A stretch of 64,000 bases of DNA. Origin: Alphaproteobacteria bacterium. Lineage in GTDB: Bacteria; Myxococcota_A; UBA796; GCA-2862545. Below are positions 9,668 to 18,090 of this stretch, one piece after another. Position 1 is the stretch's first letter. Every line of letters starts with the position of its first letter. Both the position numbers and the translations under genes were made by a program. The DNA lies in NCBI GenBank assembly GCA_020632955.1, contig JACKEO010000002.1, positions 248,001 to 312,000 on the forward strand, in the 5' to 3' direction. The notes beneath the pieces are model-generated. The model searched no databases, was not told where the DNA came from, and saw nothing but the letters and a program-made list of their open reading frames with translations.

Positions 9668-11179
9668 GGCCGCCTCGGGGCGACAGTCGACCACGAAGAC
9701 GTCGTCCACCACCCGCGCGCCGTGGAGCGCCGTGCAGCCCGCCACCAGCACCTCCGTGCAGGCCAGCTCGTCGGCGCTGCGCTGGCGCCGCTCCATCACC
9801 ACCCAGGCATCGCGCGCCGCCGCGCGGCAGGCCGGGTCGGCCACGCAGTCGAGGCAGGGTCCGAAGCGGAGCTGGGCGGCCACCACCGAGGCGTGCGGCG
9901 GCGCCACGACGTCCCTGAGGTCGCCGAGCCCCGCCTGGGCCCGGGCATACGCCAGCTGCGGCCCCAGGCCGGCGAGGTTGGTGACGATGGGGCGCCCGTC
10001 GGCGTGCGACCGCCGCGCCAGGTCGGGCAGCAGGGCCGGCAGGGTGGCCTCGGCCGCGTACCGGGGCGCGGGCGGGAGCTGCCACGCCGTGGCGCCCGCC
10101 ACGACGAGCACCGGCACCAGCCGACCCGCTCCCGCCGTGGCGAACCCCGTCGGCAGCATCGCGCGTCCCACCGCCACGGTGCCCGCGGCGCTGGCGGCCA
10201 GCAGCACCGGAGTGAGCAGCCCGACGTAGTAGCCGCCGTTCACGTGGCTCACCCGCGCCGCGGCCCCCAGGGCGGCGAGCACGGCCACCAGGGCGGCCAG
10301 GGCGAGGCGCGCGTCCAGCCGTGATCTCCGCCCGGCGAGCCACCCCACCCCCAGCACGAGCGGCAGGCCCATGGCGAGGGCCCGTCCCACCGGCCAGTGC
10401 TGCACGATCTCCTGCACGAGGCCCGTGTCGCGCACGTTCGGGTCGAGCTCCACGGCGATGTCGCGGCCCAGCGCCACCACCCCCCACAGCGGCCAGGCCG
10501 CCAGCACCACCACGCCCGCCGTGGCGAGGGCCGGCACCCACCCCACGCGGCCTCGCCACGCGCCGTGCGCCAGCACGAGCGCCGCCGCGACGCCCACCGG
10601 CCACACCAGCCACGACGAGGCGATGCCGAGCGCCACGAGCCCGGCCACCTCGAAGGCGTCCCCCGCGCCCCGCGGCGGCTCCCGCTCGCTCCGCTCCAGC
10701 CACAGCAGCAGCCCCAGCACGAAGCATCCCGCCAGGTCCCAGTCCCCCAGGTCCTGCAGCCCCATGCGCCGCCGCACCTCGGCGGCCATCCACAGCGCCG
10801 CGAGCACCCCGGCGAGCCGTCCGCCCCAGCGCCGCGCCAGCAGCTGCAGCAGCGCCACCTCCGCGAGCAGCCAGGCCAGCGGTCCCAGACGCACCACCTC
10901 GGGCCGCAGCGACCACCGCGCCGGCTGGTTCAGCAGGTAGGCGAGCGGCGGGTGGTTCCAGTCCGCGAAGGGGGCGTAGCGCGCGAAGCCCACGCGGAGC
11001 GGCACCGTGTCGGTCTCGAAGGGGTCGTCGAGCAGCGGCCAGGCGGCCAGCAGCACGAGCACCACCGCCAGGAGCGCATCGACCGACCGCCCCCCCCGAC
11101 GGGGCAGGCCGAGCGCCGGCAGCGCCACGGCGACGGCGGCCACGCCCAGCCAGGGCAGCAGCAGCTCCGCGCCGGCCAC
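9539..11179 (-). CDS. Polytopic membrane protein, GT-C glycosyltransferase-like
   Basis: A 546-residue protein with about ten hydrophobic helices up to residue 370, then a soluble region with four to six Cys residues (GPCLDCVADPACR and following). After the first helices there is an extracytoplasmic loop with FADWNHPPLAY (D73, H76), resembling the D/H-PPL loop of GT-C transferases such as ArnT/PMT; that comparison is inference. The last ~45 residues are Pro/Gly/Asp-rich and antisense to the 3' end of the propeller gene, so they may be a read-through tail without function. It lies 19 bp after the second flotillin gene, so it is probably the third gene of that operon. Confidence 0.7.
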   Translation of the reverse strand: MAGAELLLPWLGVAAVAVALPALGLPRRGGRSVDALLAVVLVLLAAWPLLDDPFETDTVPLRVGFARYAPFADWNHPPLAYLLNQPARWSLRPEVVRLGPLAWLLAEVALLQLLARRWGGRLAGVLAALWMAAEVRRRMGLQDLGDWDLAGCFVLGLLLWLERSEREPPRGAGDAFEVAGLVALGIASSWLVWPVGVAAALVLAHGAWRGRVGWVPALATAGVVVLAAWPLWGVVALGRDIAVELDPNVRDTGLVQEIVQHWPVGRALAMGLPLVLGVGWLAGRRSRLDARLALAALVAVLAALGAAARVSHVNGGYYVGLLTPVLLAASAAGTVAVGRAMLPTGFATAGAGRLVPVLVVAGATAWQLPPAPRYAAEATLPALLPDLARRSHADGRPIVTNLAGLGPQLAYARAQAGLGDLRDVVAPPHASVVAAQLRFGPCLDCVADPACRAAARDAWVVMERRQRSADELACTEVLVAGCTALHGARVVDDVFVVDCRPEAASAQPAGAPGPGDDHLAPARQLEEDHVDGGVAPTGAGEPPPVR

Positions 11180-11198
11180 GGGCGCCGTCAGCGTGGAC

Positions 11199-12449
11199 TC
11201 AGGACCGGCCGCCGCGCTGCGTGGCGTCCTCGAGGAGGCGCGGCAGGTCGACGCCGATCGCCCCCTTGAGCTCCTCCACCAGGCGCACGGCGCGCACCGC
11301 GGTCGAGCCCCCCGCGTCGCTGCCCTCCCCCGGGAGCATCGTGAGCTTGTCGACCTTCACGGCCCCCACCGTGCCCACCAGGGCGTCGAGCACCGCCTGG
11401 AGCTTCTGCATCAGGAAGATGTCGCGTGCGGAGCTGCCGGCCTGCTGCCACACGGCGATCATCTGCTGCAGCACGTCGACCGTGGCGCGACCCTCCTCGA
11501 GGATGCGCGCGGAGCGCCCCTTCGCCTCGCTGATGCCCGCCTCCATCTGCGCCTTGGCCGGCGCGATCACGTCGGCGTCGAGCTGCAGGCGCACCTGCTC
11601 CACGCGCTCGCGCTCGGCCTCCACCGCGGCCGTGGCCCGGGCGATGTCGGCCTCCACCTGGCCCACCGACTCGGCCACCATCGCCTTCGACCGCGTCTTC
11701 GCGTCGGCGATGCGCCGATCGGCCTGCGCCCGGGCGATGGACGTCTCGCTGTCGAGCTCCTTGAGCCGCGCGCGCGTGCGGTTGTCGGCATCGCGCATCA
11801 GCGCCGCCGCCTTGGCGTTGGCCTCGGCGATGCGGCTGCGCTTGATGATCTCGGCGGACTGCCGACGCCCGATGCTGTCGAGGTAGCCGCGGTCGTCGTG
11901 CACGTTCTGGATCTTCATCGTGTCGAGCACGAGGCCCAGGCGCGCGAGATCGGGCTCGGCCTCGTCGAGCAGCTTCTCGGCGAAGGAGATCTTGTCCTCG
12001 TTGACCGCCTCGGGCGTGAGCTGGGCGAGCACGCCGCGCAGGTTGCCCTCGAGGACCTCCTTGGCGATGCGGATGAGCTCGTCGCGGTTCTTGCCGAGCA
12101 GGCGCTCGACCGCGTTGCCGAGCACCGGGTCGTACCCGGCGATCTTCACGTTCGCGACGCCCTGCACCGTGAGCGGGATGCCGCCCTTCGAGTAGGCCCC
12201 CTGCACGCTCACGTCGATGATCATGTTCGTGAGGTCGAGGCGGTCCACCCGCTCGAAGAAGGGCACGCGCACCCGACGTCCGCCCTTCACCGTGCGGTAG
12301 CCGCGCCCCTCGGTGCCGCGCGCACCCGAGAAGACGAGCACCTCGTTCGGCTCGCAGATGTAGAGCAGGTTGTTGATGACGAAGACCACGGCGACGCCCG
12401 ACACGGCGAGCACCATCAGGACCACGAGCATGGCGAGCACATAGGTCAT
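11199..12449 (-). CDS. Flotillin-like SPFH/Band-7 protein (second of pair)
   Basis: A 416-residue membrane-anchored SPFH protein. It has one N-terminal membrane helix (about 4-27), then LLYICEPNEVLVFSGARG and an SPFH domain (about 30-210) with QGAYSKGGIPLTVQGVANVK and LEGNLRGVLAQLTPEAVNED. A long Ala/Arg/Glu-rich coiled coil (about 215-330) and a C-terminal oligomerisation region (DIFLMQKLQAVLDALVGTVG) follow. Flotillins assemble into rings in membrane microdomains. The ATG overlaps the stop of its paralogue (ATGA), so the two probably form a hetero-oligomer made in fixed ratio. Compared with its partner, the C-terminal acidic tail is absent. Confidence 0.9.
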   Translation of the reverse strand: MTYVLAMLVVLMVLAVSGVAVVFVINNLLYICEPNEVLVFSGARGTEGRGYRTVKGGRRVRVPFFERVDRLDLTNMIIDVSVQGAYSKGGIPLTVQGVANVKIAGYDPVLGNAVERLLGKNRDELIRIAKEVLEGNLRGVLAQLTPEAVNEDKISFAEKLLDEAEPDLARLGLVLDTMKIQNVHDDRGYLDSIGRRQSAEIIKRSRIAEANAKAAALMRDADNRTRARLKELDSETSIARAQADRRIADAKTRSKAMVAESVGQVEADIARATAAVEAERERVEQVRLQLDADVIAPAKAQMEAGISEAKGRSARILEEGRATVDVLQQMIAVWQQAGSSARDIFLMQKLQAVLDALVGTVGAVKVDKLTMLPGEGSDAGGSTAVRAVRLVEELKGAIGVDLPRLLEDATQRGGRS

Positions 12450-13783
12450 CGCGGGGTCTCCTCGGTGGTGGGGTCGGCGGTGAGCGCGGGACGTGCGGCC
12501 GCGACGCCGTCGCCCTCCCTGCGCTCGGTGAGGATGCCGACGACGTCCACGCCGGTGGTGTGGCGGAACTCGTCGAGCAGGGCCGCCACGGCCGCGGGCA
12601 TGGCGGCCATGTGGCCGGCGAGGGCCTTGCCGTCGCCGCGATCGAGCAGGGTGACCTCGCCGATGTCGAGCGCGCGCACGCGCTCCGTGACCTTCTGCAG
12701 CGTCACCTCGAGCTGCTGGATGAGGAAGATGTCCTTGGCGTCGGGCCCCGCCCGCAGCCAGGTCTCGGTGAGCATGCGCAGCACCTCGGCGAGCGCCTCG
12801 CCGTCGGCGGCGATGGTGGCCGCCTCGGCGCGGGCCCGCATCACCGAGGCCTGCTTGCGCGACTCGGCGGGGAGCACCACGTCGGCCTCGAGGCGGAGCC
12901 GCTCGAGATCGGCGCGGATCTGCTGGAGGCGCTGCTCGGTGCGGGCGCGGGCCGCGAGGGCCGCCTGCTCGGCGCGCTCCTCCTCCGACTTCGCCTGCGC
13001 CTCCAGCTCGGCCACCCACTGACGGTAGGCGTTCTCGCGCTGGCGGATGGCCGTCTCGGCCTGCTCGTTCGCCACGTCGCCCTGCCGCTTGGCCTCGGCC
13101 TGGGCCTCCTCGGCGTCGGCCTTGGCCGTCGACTCGGCGATCTCGGCGGTGGAGAGCACGTTGGCCAGCCGCTCGCGCCCGATGCTGTCGAGGTAGGCCA
13201 CGTCGTCGCTGACCGACTGCACCTTCAGGGCGTCGAGGGTGAGCCCGAGGCGGTCGAAGTCCTCGGCCGTCTCGCGCATCAGCTCCTCGGCGAAGGTGAG
13301 GCGATCCTCGTTCACCTCCTCCGGGGTCATCCGCGCGATGATGCCGCGCAGGTGCCCCTCGAGGGACTCCTTCGCCACGTCGCGGATCTCGCTGGCGTCG
13401 CGGCCCAGGAAGCGCTCCACGGCGTGGTTGACCTTGCGCGGGTCGCTGCTGACCTTCACGTAGGCCACCGCCTGCACCCGGAGCGGGATGCCGCCCTTGG
13501 AGTAGGCGTTGTGCACCTCGAGCTGGATGGCCATCGTGGTGAGCTCCATCCGATCCACCTTCTCGAAGAAGGGGATCGCGATGCGCCACCCGCCGTGGAG
13601 CACGCGGTAGCCGACCTGGCTGCCGTCGGTGAGCTGGTACTGCCGACCCGAGAAGATCAGCACCTCGTTGGGCCGGCTCACGAAGAGGAACTGGCGCACC
13701 ACGAAGTACATGCCGAGCACGGCGATGCCTGCGCCGCCTCCGACGCATGCCCACCCGAGGGCCCATCCGAGCACGTCTTCCAC
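12446..13783 (-). CDS. Flotillin-like SPFH/Band-7 protein (first of pair)
   Basis: A 445-residue paralogue of the next gene, with the same order: N-terminal membrane helix (about 8-30), FLFVSRPNEVLIFSGRQYQL, SPFH domain with NAYSKGGIPLRVQAVAYVKV and LEGHLRGIIARMTPEEVNED, coiled coil (about 225-330) and a helical C-terminus with DIFLIQQLEVTLQKVTERVR. The GTG start at 13783 follows GGAGGGGCA. The C-terminal 35 residues are a Thr/Glu/Arg tail not shared by the paralogue. A YqiJ-like OB-fold membrane protein, the usual genomic partner of YqiK-type flotillins, lies 2.3 kb upstream on the same strand. Confidence 0.9.
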   Translation of the reverse strand: MEDVLGWALGWACVGGGAGIAVLGMYFVVRQFLFVSRPNEVLIFSGRQYQLTDGSQVGYRVLHGGWRIAIPFFEKVDRMELTTMAIQLEVHNAYSKGGIPLRVQAVAYVKVSSDPRKVNHAVERFLGRDASEIRDVAKESLEGHLRGIIARMTPEEVNEDRLTFAEELMRETAEDFDRLGLTLDALKVQSVSDDVAYLDSIGRERLANVLSTAEIAESTAKADAEEAQAEAKRQGDVANEQAETAIRQRENAYRQWVAELEAQAKSEEERAEQAALAARARTEQRLQQIRADLERLRLEADVVLPAESRKQASVMRARAEAATIAADGEALAEVLRMLTETWLRAGPDAKDIFLIQQLEVTLQKVTERVRALDIGEVTLLDRGDGKALAGHMAAMPAAVAALLDEFRHTTGVDVVGILTERREGDGVAAARPALTADPTTEETPR

Positions 13784-13832
13784 TGCCCCTCCTCGCGCGC
13801 GGCGCGACCCGTCGCAGGTCCGCTAAGCCTTC

Positions 13833-13838
13833 CCTACG
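13833..13838 (-). promoter_or_regulatory. Candidate -10 region of the flotillin operon
   Basis: Minus-strand CGTAGGGAAGGCTTAGCGG (13822-13840) contains two TAG[G/C] elements 40-55 bp upstream of the GTG at 13783, in the 110-bp gap after the cytochrome gene. No -35 was recognised. Confidence 0.3.
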
Positions 13839-13893
13839 ACGGGCACCACCGACATCTTGCACGCAAGGGTCGCGCGCCGACGACCCGACCCGC

Positions 13894-15996
13894 TCAGAGC
13901 GTGGAGAGGTAGGCCACCAGGGCCGCGCGCTCACCCGCGGTCATGCTCGCGTCCGCGCCTGCCGCGTGCGGCGTGGAGAGGAGCTCGTCGAGCGATCCCA
14001 CCGAGCCGTCGTGGCCGTAGGGGCCGGTGGCGCCCACGCCCCGCAGCGAGGGCGTGTCGATGTCGCGCTCGTCGACCTGGGAGCGGTGGAGCTTCGTGTC
14101 GGTGAGCGCGGTGCCGGCGTGGCAGGTGTCGCACCCGGCCGCGCCGAAGAGCGTCTCCCCCTGGGCCACCAGGGCGGCGTCGGCGGGCGTGGGCCGCTGC
14201 GGCCGAGGCAGCGACTCGAGGAAGGCCACCACCTTCAGGGCCTCGGCGTCGGTGAGGTCCTCGCCGCCCATCTGGTCCTTGGCGGTGACCACGATCTCGT
14301 CCTTGGCCGTGGCCGTGACCCCGTCCCAGCGGAAGGGCGCGGTGTCGTGGATGTCGCCCGCGATCATCGGGGCCTGCTTGCTGAAGTCCTCGAAGTGCCA
14401 GACCAGGTGGTCGCCGCGGCCGTCGGGGTGGCAGGCGGAGCAGCTCACGCCGGCGCTGGGACCGCTCATGCGGCGCTCGTCGGCCCCGAAGAACAGGCGA
14501 CGCCCCTCCTGGATGTCGGGCGACAGCGGGCTCGCGGGCGGCCGGAGCAGCGTGGTCTTGCCGGTGACGAGGCGGCGGATGTCGCCCGGGCCGGTGATCT
14601 GCGCGAAGGTCTGGTCGAGGGTGGAGGGGGTGAAGCGGTGGAGCGCGCGGCCCACCATGCTCCACACCGACACGGTGTCGTCCTTGTAGGAGACCGCGAT
14701 GCCCGACGGGCCCGCCTCCACCGGCAGCGACAGGCGCCGGTAGGACTGGAAGGAGCCGGTGCGCTCCTTGAAGGTGGAGGTGCGCGACATCACCACCACG
14801 GTGCTCATGGTCTGCATGGCGACCCAGATCTGGCCGCGCACGTGGTCCCAGGCCACCGCGGCGGGCACGCCTCGCGCGACCTCCGTCTCGCCGAACAGCG
14901 CGTCCTCGCCGGACAGGCCGTTGATGAGGATCAGCTCGTCGACCTCGCCCTTCGCGACGTCGACGGCGCTGATGGTGGGGTTGAACTTGCCGACGATCGT
15001 GGGCCGGTCGCCCACGAACTGCAGGGCCGGGATGCAGGCGTAGCTGTTGGGCTTGCAGGGGGTGATCACCACCCCGCCGTTCGGCGGCACCTCGCCGGCA
15101 TCCTCGCAGACGTCGTCCTCGCCGAACTCGACGCCGTCGCCCACCTGGGTGGCGCGCCAGGCGGCGTGGTCGTCCTCGAAGAGCTGGGTGTCGTTGTGCA
15201 GGCCCGGCACCAGCAGCTCGGCGTTGGCCGGCGTGAGCACGGGATCGCCGGTGATGCGGGGCTGGAGCTGACGCTGCCGGCAGTCACCGTCCGCGAAGCG
15301 GTCGGCGGTGGGGATGCGCACCGTGGTGGGCTCGCCGGGCGACGTGGGGTCGAGCAGCACCAGCTCGGGCCGATCCGACATCGCGATGACCACCAGCGGC
15401 GCGTCGGCCGGGTGGGAGCTGGTGACCCACCGGGGCTCGCCGTCGAAGGTCCAGCGCTCCACCTCGGAGAGGTCGACCGGATCGAGCGCGACCACCGCGC
15501 GCTCCTGCGACAGGGCCACGTACAGGTGGCCCGTGGCCTCCAGGCCGGCGACGCCGAAGGGCTCGGCGCCCACCTCGGCGCGCACGCTCTCGGCCAGCGT
15601 GCCGTCGCGCAGGGTCTCGAGGCGCACCACCTCGCCCGCGCCCCGCAGGGTGACGAAGAAGCTGCCCTCGTGCCCGGCGATGCGGGTGGGACCCACCCCC
15701 AGCTCGAGCGTCTGCACCACCGCGCGCTCGCCGTAGGCCACCACGGCACCGAGGTCCTCGTCGAGCACGTACGACATCGCCCCGTCGGCCGAGAGCTGCA
15801 CCGCACGGCCCGTGGAGGACGGCGCCTGCACGTCGGGCAGGGCCGTGTCGCCCGGGACGAAGGAATCGCCGGGCTGCGGCGGCTCGCCGACCCCGCCGAC
15901 CGATGGCGGCGCGTCGACGTCGCTCGACACGTTGGGCCCCCCCGGAGAGCACGCCGCGCTCCAGGCCATCACCACGATCACGGAGTTCCAGCGCAT
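13894..15996 (-). CDS. Two-haem-motif c-type cytochrome lipoprotein with propeller domain
   Basis: A 700-residue envelope lipoprotein (signal peptide, SAAC with Cys16). Residues about 50-480 form a YncE-like seven-bladed propeller. The C-terminal part (about 495-700) has two haem-binding motifs, CSACH (519-523) and CDTCH (622-626), in the layout of MauG/di-haem cytochrome c peroxidase-like domains: GRRLFFGADERR before the first, and ETLFGAAGC plus TPSLRGVGATGPYGHDGSVG after the second. Electron transfer or peroxidase activity is inferred; the propeller may bind a partner. ATG 15996 is chosen because GGGAGG lies six bases upstream. It sits between the OB-fold membrane gene and the flotillin pair on the same strand. 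Confidence 0.85.
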   Translation of the reverse strand: MRWNSVIVVMAWSAACSPGGPNVSSDVDAPPSVGGVGEPPQPGDSFVPGDTALPDVQAPSSTGRAVQLSADGAMSYVLDEDLGAVVAYGERAVVQTLELGVGPTRIAGHEGSFFVTLRGAGEVVRLETLRDGTLAESVRAEVGAEPFGVAGLEATGHLYVALSQERAVVALDPVDLSEVERWTFDGEPRWVTSSHPADAPLVVIAMSDRPELVLLDPTSPGEPTTVRIPTADRFADGDCRQRQLQPRITGDPVLTPANAELLVPGLHNDTQLFEDDHAAWRATQVGDGVEFGEDDVCEDAGEVPPNGGVVITPCKPNSYACIPALQFVGDRPTIVGKFNPTISAVDVAKGEVDELILINGLSGEDALFGETEVARGVPAAVAWDHVRGQIWVAMQTMSTVVVMSRTSTFKERTGSFQSYRRLSLPVEAGPSGIAVSYKDDTVSVWSMVGRALHRFTPSTLDQTFAQITGPGDIRRLVTGKTTLLRPPASPLSPDIQEGRRLFFGADERRMSGPSAGVSCSACHPDGRGDHLVWHFEDFSKQAPMIAGDIHDTAPFRWDGVTATAKDEIVVTAKDQMGGEDLTDAEALKVVAFLESLPRPQRPTPADAALVAQGETLFGAAGCDTCHAGTALTDTKLHRSQVDERDIDTPSLRGVGATGPYGHDGSVGSLDELLSTPHAAGADASMTAGERAALVAYLSTL

Positions 15997-16078
15997 GTCG
16001 AAGCCTCCCGCTTCCCCCCTGCTGAGCCACGACGCGCCCATCCGGATCAGCGCGGCTCGGGGAATGCTCCGCGACAGT

Positions 16079-16762
16079 CTAGCGGACTTCGGGCTCGGGC
16101 AGCGACGGCAAGCCGGTGACATCCGCAGATCGGCCGTGGAAGCCCGCGATGAGCACCTGGGTGCCGGCGGACAGGTCCTTGCCGTCCCGGGTGGTGGCGG
16201 GCACCTCGACGTCGCCCGCCGCGGTGTGCAGGCGCACCAGCCCCGTGCCACCGGGACGCACGGTGAGCACCACGCGGGCCTCCTCGCCCACGAAGCGGGC
16301 GAGCGAGGTCTCGCCCGACACGCTCTCCGACTGCACCCGGCGCAGGACGGCCGCCGCGCTCCAGCCCGTGAGCGTGCCGGCGCTGCCTGCCACCACGGCC
16401 GTGACCACCTCGCCGAGGCCGAGCACCGACAGCGCGCTGCCGATGGCGCCGAAGGAGGCCGCGAAGAAGGACCAGAAGCGCATGGAGAGGAAGGGCAGCC
16501 AGAGCCAGTCGATGGGCGTGCCGTCGGTGGGCGCCAGCGCCAGGTCGTCGGCCACGCCGTGGCCCCCGTGGCCGTCGCCGAGATCCGCGTCCCCGAGGTC
16601 CGCATCGCCCAGGTCGCCGTCGCCCCCGAGGTCGGCGTCGCCCAGATCGCCGTCGCCGCCGAGATCCGCGTCGCCGTCGGCGTCGTGTCCGCCGCCGAGC
16701 ACCACGCTGGCCCCGACGAGCACGCTCCCGAAGGCCAGCGCGGCCAGGTACAGCCCGATCAT
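16079..16762 (-). CDS. YqiJ/NfeD-like OB-fold membrane protein with Asp-rich insert
   Basis: A 227-residue inner-membrane protein. It has a first helix (2-23), then an Asp/Gly/Leu repeat region (27-63) and a His-rich GHGGHG. About two further membrane helices (about 90-140) and a C-terminal OB-fold domain (about 155-220: EEARVVLTVRPGGTGLVRLH then GTQVLIAGFHGRSADV) follow. This is the architecture of YqiJ/NfeD partners of flotillins. The OB domain is thought to associate with SPFH rings; here a flotillin pair lies downstream on the same strand. The acidic repeat between helices 1 and 2 is unusual and could bind Ca2+. The ATG overlaps the DUF423 stop by ATGA. Confidence 0.75.
   Translation of the reverse strand: MIGLYLAALAFGSVLVGASVVLGGGHDADGDADLGGDGDLGDADLGGDGDLGDADLGDADLGDGHGGHGVADDLALAPTDGTPIDWLWLPFLSMRFWSFFAASFGAIGSALSVLGLGEVVTAVVAGSAGTLTGWSAAAVLRRVQSESVSGETSLARFVGEEARVVLTVRPGGTGLVRLHTAAGDVEVPATTRDGKDLSAGTQVLIAGFHGRSADVTGLPSLPEPEVR
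16574..16684 (-). repeat. Asp-Leu-Gly repeat-coding DNA
   Basis: About 111 bp of GGCGACGCGGACCTC-like units encode DADLGD / GGDGDLGD repeats (residues 27-63) inside the YqiJ-like protein. Units of 5 and 6 codons alternate, so the array is imperfect. Confidence 0.8.
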
Positions 16763-17112
16763 CCCCCGCCTCCCGACCTCGCGAAGGCGAGCACGAGCCA
16801 CCCCGCGATGAAGCAGAGACCGCCCAGCGGCGTCACCGCGCCCAGCCAGCGGAAGCCCGTGAGCGTCATCAGGTAGAGCGAGCCGCTGAAGAGCACGATG
16901 CCCGCGAGGAAGAGCCCCCCCGCCCACGCGGGGCGCGCCGGGTGGGCCGCCACCGCCAGCAGGGCCAGCGCGTGGATCAGGTGGTACCGCGCACCCGTGT
17001 CCCACACCTCGAGCAGGTGGGGGTCGGTGACGACGCCCTTGAGGCCGTGGGCACCGAAGGCGCCGAGCGCCACTCCGAGCGCACCGGCCAGGCCGGCGAC
17101 GGTCCACCACAC
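16759..17112 (-). CDS. DUF423 family small membrane protein
   Basis: A 117-residue inner-membrane protein with four hydrophobic helices. The family pattern is clear: ALGVALGAFGAHGLKGVV, ARYHLIHALALLA, GIVLFSGSLYLMTLTG and TPLGGLCFIAGWLVLAF. The function of DUF423 proteins is unknown. The GTG at 17112 is chosen because GGAGG lies seven bases upstream and the protein then has the usual family length. It overlaps the YqiJ-like gene by ATGA, so the two are co-translated. A CATAGGC element at 17130-17136 lies 20 bp upstream. Divergent from galU. Confidence 0.88.
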   Translation of the reverse strand: MWWTVAGLAGALGVALGAFGAHGLKGVVTDPHLLEVWDTGARYHLIHALALLAVAAHPARPAWAGGLFLAGIVLFSGSLYLMTLTGFRWLGAVTPLGGLCFIAGWLVLAFARSGGGG

Positions 17113-17205
17113 GAGGCACCTCCACCGCCTGCCTATGCGCTGCACCCTCCGGAGGGAAGGTCGCCGCCGCGACGACCGCGATACGCGCAGCGCCAGGAGG
17201 GTGAG

Positions 17206-18087
17206 ATGCGCAAGGCCGTCGTGGTGGCCGCAGGCCACGGCACCCGCTTCCTGCCCATCACGCGGGTGGTGCCGAAGGAGCTGCTGCCCGTGCTGGCGCG
17301 GCCGGCGCTCGACCTGGTCCTCGACGAGCTGGTGCGCGCCGGGTTCACCGACCTGCTGCTGGTGGGCAGCGCCCGCAAGCAGGCCCTGGAGCGCTGGCTG
17401 GTGCGGGATCCCGAGCTCGACCGGGCCCTGGCGGCGCGCCCTGCCCTCGCCCCCCTGCTGGAGCCCCCCGCCCTTCGCGCCCGGGTGGTGCACCAGGCGC
17501 GGATGGGCGGCACCGGCGACGCCATCCTCCACGCGCGGGACTTCGCCGGAGACGATGCCGTGCTCGTCGTCTTCCCCGACGACCTCTTCGACCCCCGCGG
17601 CCCCAACCCGAGCGGCGAGGTGTGGTCGGCCCACGAGGCCACCGGCCACGCCGTGCTGGGCGCCGTCGACCTGACCGGGCGCGACGTGAGCGCCTACGGC
17701 GTGATCGACGCGATCGGCGACGGGCCCGTGCGTCCGGTCCGCGGCATCGTCGAGAAGCCGGCCCCCGGCGCCGAGCCCAGCCACCTGGTCAGCGTGGGGC
17801 GCTACGTCTACACGCCGGCCCTGCTGGACGCGCTCGCGCGCTCCGCCGCGCACCACGGCGAGGGCGAGCTCTACCCGATGGCCGCGATGACCGAGGTGGC
17901 GGACCAGGGGGCCCTGTCGACCGCCGTGCTCACGGGACGCCGCTGGGACACGGGCACCCCCCTCGGCCTCCTCGAGGCCACCCTCGACCTCGCGCTCGAC
18001 GACCCCGACACCGCCGAGGCCGTGGCCGGCCTGCTGCACGCCCGCGCCGACCGGGCCGCCCGCATCCTCGGCCGCGGGCAGGGCTGA
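17206..18087 (+). CDS. galU: UTP-glucose-1-phosphate uridylyltransferase
   Basis: Cytoplasmic nucleotidyltransferase making UDP-glucose for polysaccharide and LPS synthesis. It has 293 residues, as usual for bacterial GalU. The N-terminus KAVVVAAGHGTRFLPITRVV has the pyrophosphorylase loop, with the conserved PKELLPV next. FPDDLF supplies the metal-binding Asp, and IVEKPAPGAEPSHLVSVGRY is typical of GalU. The usual loop AGxGTR reads AGHGTR. ATG 17206 is preceded by AGGAGGGTGAG. It is followed after three bases by the nuclease-like lipoprotein gene, so the two are probably co-transcribed, though a functional link is not obvious. Confidence 0.92.
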   Translation: MRKAVVVAAGHGTRFLPITRVVPKELLPVLARPALDLVLDELVRAGFTDLLLVGSARKQALERWLVRDPELDRALAARPALAPLLEPPALRARVVHQARMGGTGDAILHARDFAGDDAVLVVFPDDLFDPRGPNPSGEVWSAHEATGHAVLGAVDLTGRDVSAYGVIDAIGDGPVRPVRGIVEKPAPGAEPSHLVSVGRYVYTPALLDALARSAAHHGEGELYPMAAMTEVADQGALSTAVLTGRRWDTGTPLGLLEATLDLALDDPDTAEAVAGLLHARADRAARILGRGQG

Positions 18088-18090
18088 CCG

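Noticed and set aside
16079..16082. CTAG upstream of the cytochrome gene as a TAG[G/C] element
   Set aside because: It is the stop codon of the YqiJ-like gene and lies more than 80 bp from the start.
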